Source: an uncultured Clostridia bacterium
GTDB taxonomy: Bacteria; Bacillota; Clostridia; Christensenellales; Aristaeellaceae
Assembly (NCBI GenBank): GCA_934667105.1
Contig: CAKULG010000011.1
Location: 1 to 64,000 of the forward strand
Direction: 5' to 3'
DNA length: 64,000 nucleotides
The position numbers and the translations under genes are program-made. The stretch's first letter is position 1. Each line of letters begins with the position of its first letter. Positions 33,050 to 42,286 of the stretch are shown one piece after another. The notes below the pieces were generated by a model. It was not told the DNA's origin. It was given only the letters and a program-made list of their open reading frames with translations, and searched no databases.

Positions 33050-33079
33050 TTGCGCGGCCCCGGGCGCTCGTGCTATATT
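33050..33079 (+). promoter_or_regulatory. Promoter of the moxR operon
   Basis: TTGCGC (33050-33055), 18 nt spacer, TATATT (33074-33079), 65 nt before the moxR start. Confidence 0.45.
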
Positions 33080-33143
33080 ATAATTAGGAAAGCATATCGC
33101 CTATGATTAAAGCCGCCGGGCTTGGAAAAGGAAGAAAGCGCAG

Positions 33144-34094
33144 ATGCAGTATCAGCAAATCGGGCCATGGGCCCAGAAAATCCGGGAGAATGTGAGCCGG
33201 GTTATCATCGGCAAGGAAGAACAGATCGATCTGGTTTTAACGGCGGTGATCGCCGGGGGGCATGTGCTGCTGGAGGATATGCCGGGCACGGGCAAAACGG
33301 TGCTGGCGCGCAGCCTGGCCCGCTCGCTGGATTGCGCCTTTTCCCGCCTGCAATTCACCCCCGATCTTTTGCCTGCGGATATTACGGGCATGCATGTTTT
33401 TCATCAGGGCACTGGGGAATTCGTTTTTCATCCCGGCCCGGTGTTCACCAATATTCTCTTGGCGGATGAAATCAACCGCGCCACCCCCCGCACCCAGGCG
33501 GCGCTGCTGGAATGCATGGAGGAGCGCCAGGTGACAGAGGGCGGCGAAACCCGCCCGCTGCCCCCGCCCTTTCTGGTGATCGCCACGCAGAACCCGGTGG
33601 AAACCCAGGGCGCGTTTCCTCTGCCCGAGGCGCAGCTGGATCGCTTTCTGCTGCGCCTGCGCATGGGCTATCCCACAAAGGAGGAGGCCCTGGCCATGAT
33701 GCGCCGATTTGTGCGGGACGCGCCCCTGGAACGCCTGGCCCCTGTGGCCGCGCGGGAGGAAATCTGCCAGGCCCAGGCGCTTTTCAGGCAGTGTGAGGTT
33801 TCCGAGCCTGTGATGGAATATATCGCCGCCCTGTGCCAGGCCGCCCGGGATCCTGAGCGGGTGCGGCTGGGAGCCTCGCCCCGGGGCATGCTGGCGCTGC
33901 TGCGGGCGGCCCAGGCCTATGCCGCCCTGCGGGGGCGCGCCTTCGTCACGCCGGACGATGTGAAGCGCCTGGCCGTGCCCGTGCTGGCCCACCGGCTGAT
34001 TCCCCGGGGGCTGTACGGCCGGGAGGGGGAGAGCGACCGCCTGATGGAGGAAATTCTTCAGGCGGTGCCCGTGCCTACGGAGGCACGGCAGTGA
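33144..34094 (+). CDS. MoxR-family AAA+ ATPase
   Basis: 316-residue MoxR AAA+ protein. Walker A is LEDMPGTGKTVLAR (Lys51), Walker B ILLADEINRATPRTQAALLECM, sensor ATQNPVETQGAFPLPEAQLDRF, and the lid domain contains LGASPRGMLALLRAAQAYAALRGR. MoxR ATPases act as chaperones that help assemble membrane or metal-containing complexes with DUF58/VWA partners. The next two genes, DUF58 and DUF4129, form the standard three-gene operon with overlapping stop and start codons. Confidence 0.94.
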   Translation: MQYQQIGPWAQKIRENVSRVIIGKEEQIDLVLTAVIAGGHVLLEDMPGTGKTVLARSLARSLDCAFSRLQFTPDLLPADITGMHVFHQGTGEFVFHPGPVFTNILLADEINRATPRTQAALLECMEERQVTEGGETRPLPPPFLVIATQNPVETQGAFPLPEAQLDRFLLRLRMGYPTKEEALAMMRRFVRDAPLERLAPVAAREEICQAQALFRQCEVSEPVMEYIAALCQAARDPERVRLGASPRGMLALLRAAQAYAALRGRAFVTPDDVKRLAVPVLAHRLIPRGLYGREGESDRLMEEILQAVPVPTEARQ

Positions 34095-35170
34095 ACGGCT
34101 GGGTGCTGCTGGCGGCGCTGCTGGCCCTGGCGGGCGGGCAGAGCTTCCTTGTCGCCCATTTCGCGCTGGGGGGCGTGCGCTACAGCCGGCGCTTTTCGAA
34201 AAAAAGCCTGTACGCCGGGGAAAGCGCGGAAATGATCGAGGTGATCCGCAACGAACGCCTGCTTTTCATCCCCTGGCTGCGGGTGGAATCCCGGCTTTCG
34301 CCGTATCTGCGCCTGGGAAAGCAGGAGAACCTTTCCGTAAGCGGCGAACGGTATCACAAAAGCATTTTCACCCTGCGCCCCTATCAGCAGATCACTCGCC
34401 GCCACCAGGCGCGCTTTCTGCGCCGGGGCGTATACGAGGCGGGCCATGTGGCCCTGACGGCGGGGGATTTGCTGGGGCTGAGCAGCCGCCAGCGCCAGCT
34501 GGACTCCTCCGCCCCCATGGTGGTGTATCCCGCGCTGCTGGCCCCGGAGGAGGTTCCCCTGCCCGTTTCCCGCTTTCAGGGGGAACTGCTGGTTAAGCGT
34601 CATTTGCTGCCCGATCCCTTTTTGATTCAGAGCGTGCGCCCCTATCAATACGGCGATCAGCTGCGGGATATTCATTGGCCGGCCTCCGCGCGTATGGGCG
34701 CGCTTCAGGCGAAAACCCATGATTACACGGCCGATCCCCGGCTGCTGGTGGTGATTAACTGCCAGATGAGCGAGGGCCAGTGGAGCAATTTGATGGAATA
34801 CGAGCAGGCGGTGATCGAGCGCGCCATTTCTCTGGCCGCCACGGTGTGCGTCCGCGCGCTGCGGGGCGGCGTTTCGGCGGGGTTCGCCGCCAATATGCCC
34901 CTGGATGAAACGGGGGCGTGCGCCCTGCTGCCCCCCGAACGCCATTTCGCCCGGGAGGAGGAACTGCTGGCCGCTTTCGCCCGGCTGCGCATTTTGCGGG
35001 CGCGGAATTTTCTGAGCTTTTTGGAGGATCTGGCATTTTTAAAAGAAACGGACGTGCTGATTCTCTCCGCCTATGACAGCGAGGCCCTGGAGGAAAAAAT
35101 GGCCCGGCTGCGGCGGCGGGGGAACACCGTGACGCTGTATTGCCTGGGCAAAGGAGGCGAGGGCGTGTGA
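34091..35170 (+). CDS. DUF58 domain protein
   Basis: 359-residue protein with a GTG start at 34091 that overlaps the moxR stop (GTGA); GGAGGCACGGCA gives the ribosome-binding site. An N-terminal membrane segment (WVLLAALLALAGGQSFLVAHFAL) is followed by beta-strands and the DUF58 signature PYQYGDQLRDIHWPASARMGALQAKTHD near residues 184-211. The C-terminal half is von Willebrand factor A-like (PRLLVVINCQMS). It is a partner of MoxR in an envelope-linked complex of unknown detail. Confidence 0.9.
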   Translation: MNGWVLLAALLALAGGQSFLVAHFALGGVRYSRRFSKKSLYAGESAEMIEVIRNERLLFIPWLRVESRLSPYLRLGKQENLSVSGERYHKSIFTLRPYQQITRRHQARFLRRGVYEAGHVALTAGDLLGLSSRQRQLDSSAPMVVYPALLAPEEVPLPVSRFQGELLVKRHLLPDPFLIQSVRPYQYGDQLRDIHWPASARMGALQAKTHDYTADPRLLVVINCQMSEGQWSNLMEYEQAVIERAISLAATVCVRALRGGVSAGFAANMPLDETGACALLPPERHFAREEELLAAFARLRILRARNFLSFLEDLAFLKETDVLILSAYDSEALEEKMARLRRRGNTVTLYCLGKGGEGV

Positions 35171-36435
35171 ACAACCGGCAGGGCGTTTTATGGGAAAAAA
35201 CCGCGGCGTATTTTTCGCTTTTGCTGGGCCTGAGCCCGGCCTTTCTGGCATACGGCCGCTTCTGGCAGCCGGAAAAGCCGCTTTTGTGGCTCGTTTTTCC
35301 GCTGGTCGCCTGGATCTGGGGGCTTTTCAGCTGCCTGTTTGGGGGAAAGCGGCGGCTGATGCTGACGCTGTTGGGGCTGCTGCCTGTGGGCGGGCTGATT
35401 TACGGGCTGGCCCCCGGGTGGCTGGCGCTGCCCGAGGGCGCGCTTTGCGCGCTGTTGATGCTGCTGATGCCCCCGGCCTTTTCTCGTCCTGCCTGGGATG
35501 AATACCCTCCCGGGGCCTGGCTGACGGGGGCGGCGCTGCATCTGACGGGCATGCTTCTGGCGGCGCGGCCCGCCTTTTCGGGGATCGGCGGAATGCTCGC
35601 CGGGGCCTTCGCGGCTTATGCGCTGATGGCGCTGCTGACGATGAACCGCCTGAGCCTGCGGGATGGGATGCATGGAGGCGCGCAGGCCCCCGCCGCCCTG
35701 GCCCGGCGAAACCGCGCGCTGACGCTGGGCGTTTTCGGCCTGGCGCTGGCGCTTTCCTGCCTTTCGCCCCTGGCGCGGCTGCTGGAGGCGGCCTGGGCGG
35801 GGATAAAGCGCGGCTTGGGCGCGGCGATTCTTTGGCTGATGCGGTTATTCAGCCGGGAGGAATCGCTTGCCCCCGGCGGGGAGACGGGCGGCGGGGAAGA
35901 AATGCCCCTGCTGGCCGGGGCGGAGGAAGCAAGCCCGCTGATGCAGTGGCTGGAAAAAGCGCTGATGATCGTCGGCTGCGTTCTCCTTGCGGCGGCGGCG
36001 ATTTTCGTTCTGTGGTTCCTGGGCAAAAAGCTGCGGGCGCTGGGAAAATATCTGCTGGAGCGGCTGCGCCGCTACGCCGCCTCCGCCGGGGAGGATTATG
36101 TGGACGAGGCGGAAAGCATTCTGCCCCTGGAGGAGCGGGCCCGGGCCCTGGGCGCGCGGCTGCGGCGGGCGCTGCCCAAGCCCCGTCCCCGGCCCTGGCA
36201 GGCGCTGACGGGAAACGAGCGGGTGCGGCGGCTGTACGCCCGGCGAATCGCCGGCCGGGCCGTTTCCTCCGCCCAAACCGCCCGGGAGGCCATCCAGGCG
36301 GACGGCGGCCTTTCCGCCCGCCAGGCGGAGGATTTTTCCGCCCTGTACGATCAGGCACGCTACAGCGCGCAGCCTGTTTCCGCCGCCCAGGCGGACGCTC
36401 TCCGTCAGGAATTGGAAAAGGACGCGAAGAAATAA
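35167..36435 (+). CDS. DUF4129-type membrane protein
   Basis: 422-residue membrane protein with a GTG start at 35167, overlapping the DUF58 stop by 4 nt and preceded by AAAGGAGGCGAGGGC. The N-terminal half has at least five membrane helices, a further one lies near residue 275 (LMIVGCVLLAAAAIFVLWFLG), and the C-terminal cytoplasmic domain contains NERVRRLYARRIAGRAVSS and FSALYDQARYSAQPVS, which resemble DUF4129. Unlike many such proteins it has no transglutaminase domain. It is the third gene of the MoxR-DUF58 operon. Confidence 0.82.
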   Translation: MNNRQGVLWEKTAAYFSLLLGLSPAFLAYGRFWQPEKPLLWLVFPLVAWIWGLFSCLFGGKRRLMLTLLGLLPVGGLIYGLAPGWLALPEGALCALLMLLMPPAFSRPAWDEYPPGAWLTGAALHLTGMLLAARPAFSGIGGMLAGAFAAYALMALLTMNRLSLRDGMHGGAQAPAALARRNRALTLGVFGLALALSCLSPLARLLEAAWAGIKRGLGAAILWLMRLFSREESLAPGGETGGGEEMPLLAGAEEASPLMQWLEKALMIVGCVLLAAAAIFVLWFLGKKLRALGKYLLERLRRYAASAGEDYVDEAESILPLEERARALGARLRRALPKPRPRPWQALTGNERVRRLYARRIAGRAVSSAQTAREAIQADGGLSARQAEDFSALYDQARYSAQPVSAAQADALRQELEKDAKK

Positions 36436-36619
36436 ATGCGATTGTGAAAAAATAATAGAAATATGTCGAACTGGGATGCATTGAAAGATGCACTCTGGTT
36501 TATATATATTATTCTTGTAAATTGATGATGGAACATTTCGCCAACGATTTACCATTATATCAAATTATTAAATGTTTTGCAACGCTAAAATTTATACAAA
36601 AATCACAGTTGTTTTCGCC

Positions 36620-36649
36620 TTGTTCCAGCCCGCGTTTTCCCTATACAAT
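36620..36649 (+). promoter_or_regulatory. Promoter of ABC importer 1
   Basis: TTGTTC (36620-36625), 18 nt spacer, TACAAT (36644-36649), in an AT-rich 270-nt gap (36436-36707) that holds no gene. ATATGTCGAA at 36461-36470 is shared with the operator-like repeat at 32085. Confidence 0.55.
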
Positions 36650-36707
36650 AAAATGGAAAAAAGAAGGCACAGAACAGCCTTCAGATCATGGAAAGGAGAA
36701 CTCTAAT

Positions 36708-37958
36708 ATGAAGAAACTGTCGATGCTTCTGGCGGTCGTCATGCTGCTCTCCTGCTGCGCCCTCGCGCATGCGGAAGAACAAACGACTATCTCCTGGACC
36801 TCCTGGGCGCTGGCCGAGGAAAAGCTCATGCCCATCTACGGCGGCTCTGCCGATGCGTTCATGGCGGAAAATCCCGACGTCGTTGTGGACTATTCCCAGA
36901 CCAACCCCTACGGGCAGTATCTGGATCAGCTGCTGATCGCCGCCGCGAACGGCACTGCGCCGGATGTGGCCCACATCAAGGCCGAATGGCTGCCGCAGTT
37001 CCTGGAGCTGGGCGTTGTGAAGGATATTAAGCCCTATATCAGCCAGGACGTGCTGGACGATTACGGCGCTTCCGCGCTCTCCGGCGTGACCGAGGGCGAG
37101 CAGATGGTGGCGATGCCCTGGTTCGGCAACACCTACGCCATCTACTGCAACAAGGCGCTGCTCAAGCAGGCCGGTATCGAAGCGCTGCCCACCACCTGGG
37201 AAGAGCTGCTGGCGGACGCTTACAAGATTTCCGCCCTGGGCGACGACATCTATGGCTTTGCGATTCCCAACAGCAACGGCGTGGAAGCCGGCGAGGGCTA
37301 CAACATCCTGCCCATCCTGTGGGCGTACGGCGCGGATTACCGCGACGCGGAGGGCAACCTGGCGCTCAACAGCGAAAACGCCGTCAAGGCCTTCCAGGTT
37401 ATCAAGGATCTGATCGACAACAAGGTCACCTCCACCGTGGGCTATTCCTTCAAGGATCTGCGCAACCTGTTCGGCCAGGGCAAGATCGGCTTCTATTATG
37501 ATCTGGAAGCCACCATCAAGACGGCCGCCGGTTCCGCCGCCGACGAGGCCAAATTCTACGAGGATTTCGAGGCCATCACCGTGGAAGGCCTGGACGGCTA
37601 CACCATCAACCACTATCTGATCGTTTTCAACTCCGTTCCGGATGAAAAAATGCCCGCCGTGGGCCGCTTCCTGGAATACATGAGCGGCGCCAACGTCATC
37701 AATATCTTCTATGAAGGCGGCCAGGGCAAGATGTCCAGCCGTGCCAGCGTCAATGAAAAGGTGTTCGCGGACGTCAGCGGCATCACCGCCACCTATGTTA
37801 AGGCCATGGCCTCTGCCCGCCCGCTGCCCATCGACGGCCATTTCATGGAAGCGGAATCCAAGCTCGTCGACGCGCTGACCGGTCTGGCCCAGGGCAAAAC
37901 GGCCCAGGAGGTCGCCGATACGGTGCAGGCCGAGATCGCCGAAATCTACGAGGACTAA
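36708..37958 (+). CDS. Carbohydrate ABC transporter substrate-binding protein 1
   Basis: 416-residue SBP family 1 (MalE-like) protein from the ATG at 36708, preceded by GAAAGGAG. The signal peptide is MKKLSMLLAVVMLLSCCALAHA before EEQTTISWTSW. The two cysteines do not form a convincing lipobox. The body has NGTAPDVAHIKAEWLPQFLE, GEQMVAMPWFGNTYAIYCNK and ALPTTWEELLADAYK, all typical. It is followed by two GC hairpins (38017-38079) that probably keep its transcript level above that of the permeases. The sugar is unknown. Confidence 0.9.
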   Translation: MKKLSMLLAVVMLLSCCALAHAEEQTTISWTSWALAEEKLMPIYGGSADAFMAENPDVVVDYSQTNPYGQYLDQLLIAAANGTAPDVAHIKAEWLPQFLELGVVKDIKPYISQDVLDDYGASALSGVTEGEQMVAMPWFGNTYAIYCNKALLKQAGIEALPTTWEELLADAYKISALGDDIYGFAIPNSNGVEAGEGYNILPILWAYGADYRDAEGNLALNSENAVKAFQVIKDLIDNKVTSTVGYSFKDLRNLFGQGKIGFYYDLEATIKTAAGSAADEAKFYEDFEAITVEGLDGYTINHYLIVFNSVPDEKMPAVGRFLEYMSGANVINIFYEGGQGKMSSRASVNEKVFADVSGITATYVKAMASARPLPIDGHFMEAESKLVDALTGLAQGKTAQEVADTVQAEIAEIYED

Positions 37959-38016
37959 GCCGGGCGAAACCGCAGCGATTCATCGTAGAAGCGCACGCTA
38001 AACGCAGACCATAAAC

Positions 38017-38079
38017 GCGGGGGCGGCCTCGCCGTCCCCGCACATGACCCCCGTTCCTCCCGCTTTTTGCGGCGGGAGG
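38017..38079 (+). terminator. Two hairpins between SBP and permease genes
   Basis: GCGGGGGCGG pairs with CCGTCCCCGC (38017-38041), and CCTCCCGC pairs with GCGGGAGG (38056-38079) around a T-rich loop. Such intra-operon hairpins commonly stabilise the SBP message and reduce read-through. Confidence 0.5.
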
Positions 38080-38111
38080 GGCGGGATTTGTCGAAAGGGG
38101 AAGCGCAATTT

Positions 38112-39131
38112 ATGCAGATAACTAAGATCAGGCCCAAGCCCCCGGTTTCGCGCCATGAACGGGCTGACAGGTGGTTCGGCTTCGCGTTGACAATTCCGGC
38201 CATCGTGGTGCTGTGCGTCGTCATCGCGCTTCCGATTCTCAAGGGCATTTACGTCAGCTTCTTTAATTACAAGCTGGCCGACATTCGCAAGGATGTTTTC
38301 GATCTTTCTCCACAAACGGTGTCCGATGTGATTTCGGGGGAAAAGGATGTTTCCGCGCTGAGCAATCTTAAATGGAATAATTTCAAAAACTACCGCAAGC
38401 TGTTCAATACAAAGGATTTCTGGAAAAGCGATTTTCTGGCCTATTTTGTCAATACCGTCGTTTTTGTTTTCTTCACCGTCGTTATTCAGCTGGCGCTGGG
38501 CATGCTCATCGCCCTGCTGCTGAACACAAAAATCAGGGGCAGGGGCGTGTTTCGCGGCCTGCTGCTGATTCCCTGGACCATTCCTTCCGTCGTGGTCGCC
38601 ATTGTCTGGCGGCTCATGCTGCATCAGGATGGCGGCATCATCAATTATCTGCTGAATTTTGCGCGGCTGACCGGCGGGACGCAGATGTCCTGGCTGGAAA
38701 CGGTGCCGCGTGCGCGCGCGTCCATTGTGCTGGCTTCCGTCTGGCGGCAGCTGCCGTATATGATGGTTATGCTGCTGGCCGGGCTGCAATCGGTGGACAG
38801 TTCGCTTGAAGAGGCGGCCAAGATTGACGGCGCGAACGGCTGGAAAGCCTTTCTGCACGTCACGATTCCTTCGATTCGCCCTGTGCTCATCACCTCCACC
38901 TGGATCGCCATCATGAACAACTTCCAAATGTACACCATCATCGCCAACCTGGCCGGAACAGGCCGCGGCACGGGCACCATGACGCTGTCCATCGCCGCTT
39001 ATCAGGAGGCGTTTAAAAATTATGAGTTTGGCCGCGGCGCAGCCATTGGCGTGCTCTGGCTGATTATCCTGTTTATTATCACCATGGTTTCCAATCGGGC
39101 CGCGGAGCGCACCGCCCGCGATTATCAGTAA
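38112..39131 (+). CDS. Carbohydrate ABC transporter permease (MalF type), importer 1
   Basis: 339-residue permease from the ATG at 38112, with GAAAGGGG upstream. An earlier in-frame ATG at 38067 lies in the hairpin region. Membrane segments include FGFALTIPAIVVLCVVIALPI and AYFVNTVVFVFFTVVIQLAL. The EAA loop is LEEAAKIDGANGWKAFLHVTIP. An unusual extracytoplasmic region between the first two helices (about residues 60-110) includes LSPQTVSDVISGEKDVSAL, longer than in MalF-like proteins of minimal type. Confidence 0.92.
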   Translation: MQITKIRPKPPVSRHERADRWFGFALTIPAIVVLCVVIALPILKGIYVSFFNYKLADIRKDVFDLSPQTVSDVISGEKDVSALSNLKWNNFKNYRKLFNTKDFWKSDFLAYFVNTVVFVFFTVVIQLALGMLIALLLNTKIRGRGVFRGLLLIPWTIPSVVVAIVWRLMLHQDGGIINYLLNFARLTGGTQMSWLETVPRARASIVLASVWRQLPYMMVMLLAGLQSVDSSLEEAAKIDGANGWKAFLHVTIPSIRPVLITSTWIAIMNNFQMYTIIANLAGTGRGTGTMTLSIAAYQEAFKNYEFGRGAAIGVLWLIILFIITMVSNRAAERTARDYQ

Positions 39132-39146
39132 AGGGGGGCGAAACGG

Positions 39147-40226
39147 ATGACACAGAAAACCACCTCGCACGACGTTTCCGCCCTGCGGGCATGGAGCGCC
39201 GCTGGTCTTGCCAAAATTGCCTGTTTGGCGGCGATTCTCGCGCCGCTGTATACGCTGCTGCGCATGGTGGGCGGAAACCTTGCGCCAAGCGGCGTATGGT
39301 GGCGGCTTCTGCTGATTGCGGCGGGGACGGCCGGGCTGATTCTGTTGGCGCGGCGCAGCGCGACGCTGCGCCTGAACGCCCAAATTGCCCGCGCCAGCGG
39401 CCGCATTTCCACGGTTCTGCGCTATGCGCTGCTGGCGATCTTGCTGGTCGTTATGCTGTTCCCCATCTATTGGATGGCCGTTTCCTCGCTGCTGCCCAGC
39501 GAGCATATCATGCAGCTGCCCCCTACCCTGACCATCACGGGCGAAAGCGGCCTTTTCAACTATGAGAAGGTGTTTTCCAAGGCGGAGTACATTCGCTATT
39601 TCCTGAATTCCTTCATCACCTCCGGCGGCACGGTGGCGGCCGTTTTGCTGATTGCGCTGCCCGCGGGCTTCTCTTTTTCCCGCTACGATTTCAAGGGAAA
39701 AAACGTCATCCTGACCACCATCATGTCCGTGCAGATGTTCCCGATCGTCGTCATTCTAATCTCCCTGTACGGCTTTTACATGCGCTGGAACCTACTGAAC
39801 ACCTATCTGGGGGTCATTCTGGCGGACACCACGTTCGCCCTGCCCCTGGCCATTACGCTGATGCGTTCGTTCTTTGATACGCTGCCGCACTCGCTGGATG
39901 AATCCGCCCGCATCGACGGCGCGGGGCGCATCCGTACCATGGTCAGCATTCTGGTGCCGCTGACGCTGCCCGGGTTGGTGGCGGTGGGAATTTACACCTT
40001 CCTGTCCGCCTGGGATGATTTTTTGATGGCGTTGACCATCATGAACACTACCAATATGAAAACGCTGGCCGTTGGCCTCGCGCAGAGCTTCCTGGGCGAA
40101 TACGCGCACGATTACGGCGCGCTGATGGCCTTTTCGATGGCCGGTTCGCTGCCCATTGTGCTGATGTTCGTGTTCTTCCAGAAATATATGATCTCCGGCC
40201 TGACCGCAGGCGCCGTCAAGGGCTGA
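39147..40226 (+). CDS. Carbohydrate ABC transporter permease (MalG type), importer 1
   Basis: 359-residue permease. The N-terminal 90 residues form an additional pair of hydrophobic segments (GLAKIACLAAILAPLYTLL and WWRLLLIAAGTAGLILLA) ahead of the standard six-helix MalG core that starts near LRYALLAILLVVMLFPIYWM. The EAA loop is DESARIDGAGRIRTMVSILVP. AAGGGGGGCG precedes the ATG. No ATPase gene follows; the MsmX-like ATPase at 50776 may serve this importer. Confidence 0.92.
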   Translation: MTQKTTSHDVSALRAWSAAGLAKIACLAAILAPLYTLLRMVGGNLAPSGVWWRLLLIAAGTAGLILLARRSATLRLNAQIARASGRISTVLRYALLAILLVVMLFPIYWMAVSSLLPSEHIMQLPPTLTITGESGLFNYEKVFSKAEYIRYFLNSFITSGGTVAAVLLIALPAGFSFSRYDFKGKNVILTTIMSVQMFPIVVILISLYGFYMRWNLLNTYLGVILADTTFALPLAITLMRSFFDTLPHSLDESARIDGAGRIRTMVSILVPLTLPGLVAVGIYTFLSAWDDFLMALTIMNTTNMKTLAVGLAQSFLGEYAHDYGALMAFSMAGSLPIVLMFVFFQKYMISGLTAGAVKG

Positions 40227-40404
40227 CGCAGGGAGCGGCGAAGAAGAAACGAAAAATTGAGGAAAGCCTCCGCCGGCGCGGCGATTTACCATCGCTGGCG
40301 CGGGCGGTTTCCATTGAGCCCTTCGGCGCCCTACGCCCTGAAAAAACGCGCGGGCAGGGCGAAAAAAAACAGCGTGCGTCTCCGCGAAGAGAAACACGCC
40401 GTTT

Positions 40405-40455
40405 GCCGCCGCAGCGGCTTTTTGCTTCTTGCCGCCGCAGCGGCTTTTTGCTTCT
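40405..40455 (+). terminator. Tandem duplicated terminator
   Basis: The 26-nt unit GCCGCCGCAGCGGCTTTTTG plus CTTCTT occurs twice in a row (40405-40430, 40431-40455). Each copy forms a GCCGC/GCGGC stem with a CGCA loop followed by TTTTT. It lies downstream of the importer 1 permease genes and ahead of the convergent kinase gene. The rest of the 40227-40492 gap shows nothing else. Confidence 0.65.
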
Positions 40456-40492
40456 CGCCCAAGGACGGCGCGCTTTTGAAAAAAGCGGCGGC

Positions 40493-42286
40493 TTATGCAT
40501 TTTCGGCGCAGGGGAAGGTCATCGTGATGACCGCGCCGTTATCGTTGCGGATGGCGATATGCATTTTTCCCTGGCTGTAATAATGCAGCCGCAGGCAGGT
40601 GTTTACCAGGCCGATATGTCCGCCAGAGGACTCCACCGAGAGCGTTCCGCTTTCGATTTCCTGAATGGCGGTTCGCAGCTTTTGCAGCGTTTCCGGGGCG
40701 AAGCCCGTGCCGTTATCCCGGATTTCCAGAATCAGATACCCGTCCTCGATGCGGCCCGTTACCGACAGCTTGCGCAGCACGTTTTTTCCATTAAAGCCGT
40801 GAATCATGGCGTTTTCCACCAGGGGCTGCAGGGTGAGCTTGGGCACGGTGATTTCGCCCAGATTTTCGGGCACGTCGATGGCGTATTCCAGGTTGTCCTC
40901 ATACCGGGCCTTGGCCAGCAGCAGATAATTGCGCGTGTTTTCAATTTCCTCCGTCATGGCGGCGGTGCGGGAGCGGGTATCGGTGGAATAGCGCAGCAGC
41001 TGCGCGAATTGATCGCAGATTTCAATTACGTCGAAATTGCCGCTCTCCATAGATTTCGCGCTGATGATATTCAGCGTGTTATAGATAAAATGCGGGTTAA
41101 TCTGCGCCTGCAGGGCGCTGAGCTGCGCCTGAAGAAAGCCCTCGCGCAGGGCCAGATTATTGGCGGCGGTGTCGCGCAGGCGAAGCATCATTTCGTTAAA
41201 CACGCTTTCCAGCTCGTATACCTCCGCGTCCTGCGGGGTGGACACCGTTTCCGAAAGCGCCTGAATGGCCTCGGGCTGATTGGCCAGCACTCGTTCCACG
41301 GAAAGATTCTGCACCTTCTTGGTCAGCTTTCGGGTGGAGGCGGTGAGGCTGAAGGAAATAAAGGCGATGAGCACCATGGTGGGCAGCAGAATATAAATCG
41401 CCCGCAGCGTCATAGAGGAATAGATTCGTTTATTCATTTCCGCGTTTATGGCGCTGCTTTGGCTGATGTAAAAGCGCAGCCCCAGGGCTTTCGAATAGGT
41501 ATAGAGCACCTGACGGCTTTCCTTTTCTCCAACCGTCGCCAGCGTCAGCTCGCCCGGGGCGAGAGCCTGGGGCCAGGCCCAATCCGCCCCCGGAGTTTGG
41601 AACAGGGGAGCGCCGTCCGAAAAGAGCACCTGGACGCTGACCGCCGGGTCGTCGATGATCTCGGTGATGCGCCCCAATTCCTCATACCGGTTGCATATTT
41701 CAATGTAGCCCAGCGGGTTGCCCTTGTAGAGGATTTTCTGGGCGATACCGTATACCTGCGCCGGGTGGCCGGGGGAGAGAGCGTCTTCGTAGGGGGCCAG
41801 AATAATGGCGCCGGCGTTGTCATCCGCGCGATCCAGCCAGCGCAGCTTTTCCACGGCGGTTTTCGCTTCCCGGTCCCCCGCGGCCATGCGCTGATCCTTA
41901 TCGGTATAGGAGGTAAGAAAAACGCCGTCCCTTGTGTAAAATGTCACCCGGTAAAACATATTTACCAGCGGGGATTGCAAAAGCTGCTGCGCCGCCGCCT
42001 TTCTCGCCGCCAGGGCCATTTTCTGGTCGGCGCTGTCGTCCCGCACCATTTGGTTCAGCGCCGCCATGAAGCTGGTATTGTCCGTCAGCTCCTGGAGCGT
42101 TATTTTCATCATGCTGATATTCATTTCCAGTTCTCGCTGGATACTCTCGCTGGTATTGCGATAACGGGCTTCGAAAAACGAATCGGCCCCGTTGATGGAG
42201 GCGGTGGCGGCATAGGAGGAAAGAATAAAAAGCGCCAGCAGCATCATGACGGAGAAAATCAGGATCATTTTTGCGTTTAATTTCAT
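40493..42286 (-). CDS. YesM/LytS-type sensor histidine kinase
   Basis: 597-residue membrane kinase. Transmembrane helices are near residues 8-27 and 294-316 (AIYILLPTMVLIAFISFSL), with a 265-residue extracellular sensor between them. A HAMP-like linker follows. The phosphoacceptor is His399 in QINPHFIYNTLNII (His_kinase family), and the ATPase domain has LQPLVENAMIHGF and LEIRDNGTGFAPET. Such kinases pair with YesN-type AraC response regulators to sense extracellular saccharides. No response regulator is adjacent. The only candidate in the window is at 57856, 15 kb away. It is divergent from the CBM9 gene at 42644. Confidence 0.92.
   Translation of the reverse strand: MKLNAKMILIFSVMMLLALFILSSYAATASINGADSFFEARYRNTSESIQRELEMNISMMKITLQELTDNTSFMAALNQMVRDDSADQKMALAARKAAAQQLLQSPLVNMFYRVTFYTRDGVFLTSYTDKDQRMAAGDREAKTAVEKLRWLDRADDNAGAIILAPYEDALSPGHPAQVYGIAQKILYKGNPLGYIEICNRYEELGRITEIIDDPAVSVQVLFSDGAPLFQTPGADWAWPQALAPGELTLATVGEKESRQVLYTYSKALGLRFYISQSSAINAEMNKRIYSSMTLRAIYILLPTMVLIAFISFSLTASTRKLTKKVQNLSVERVLANQPEAIQALSETVSTPQDAEVYELESVFNEMMLRLRDTAANNLALREGFLQAQLSALQAQINPHFIYNTLNIISAKSMESGNFDVIEICDQFAQLLRYSTDTRSRTAAMTEEIENTRNYLLLAKARYEDNLEYAIDVPENLGEITVPKLTLQPLVENAMIHGFNGKNVLRKLSVTGRIEDGYLILEIRDNGTGFAPETLQKLRTAIQEIESGTLSVESSGGHIGLVNTCLRLHYYSQGKMHIAIRNDNGAVITMTFPCAENA

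Noticed and set aside
40405..40455. CRISPR-like repeat
   Set aside because: Only two adjacent copies without spacers; each is a terminator stem.
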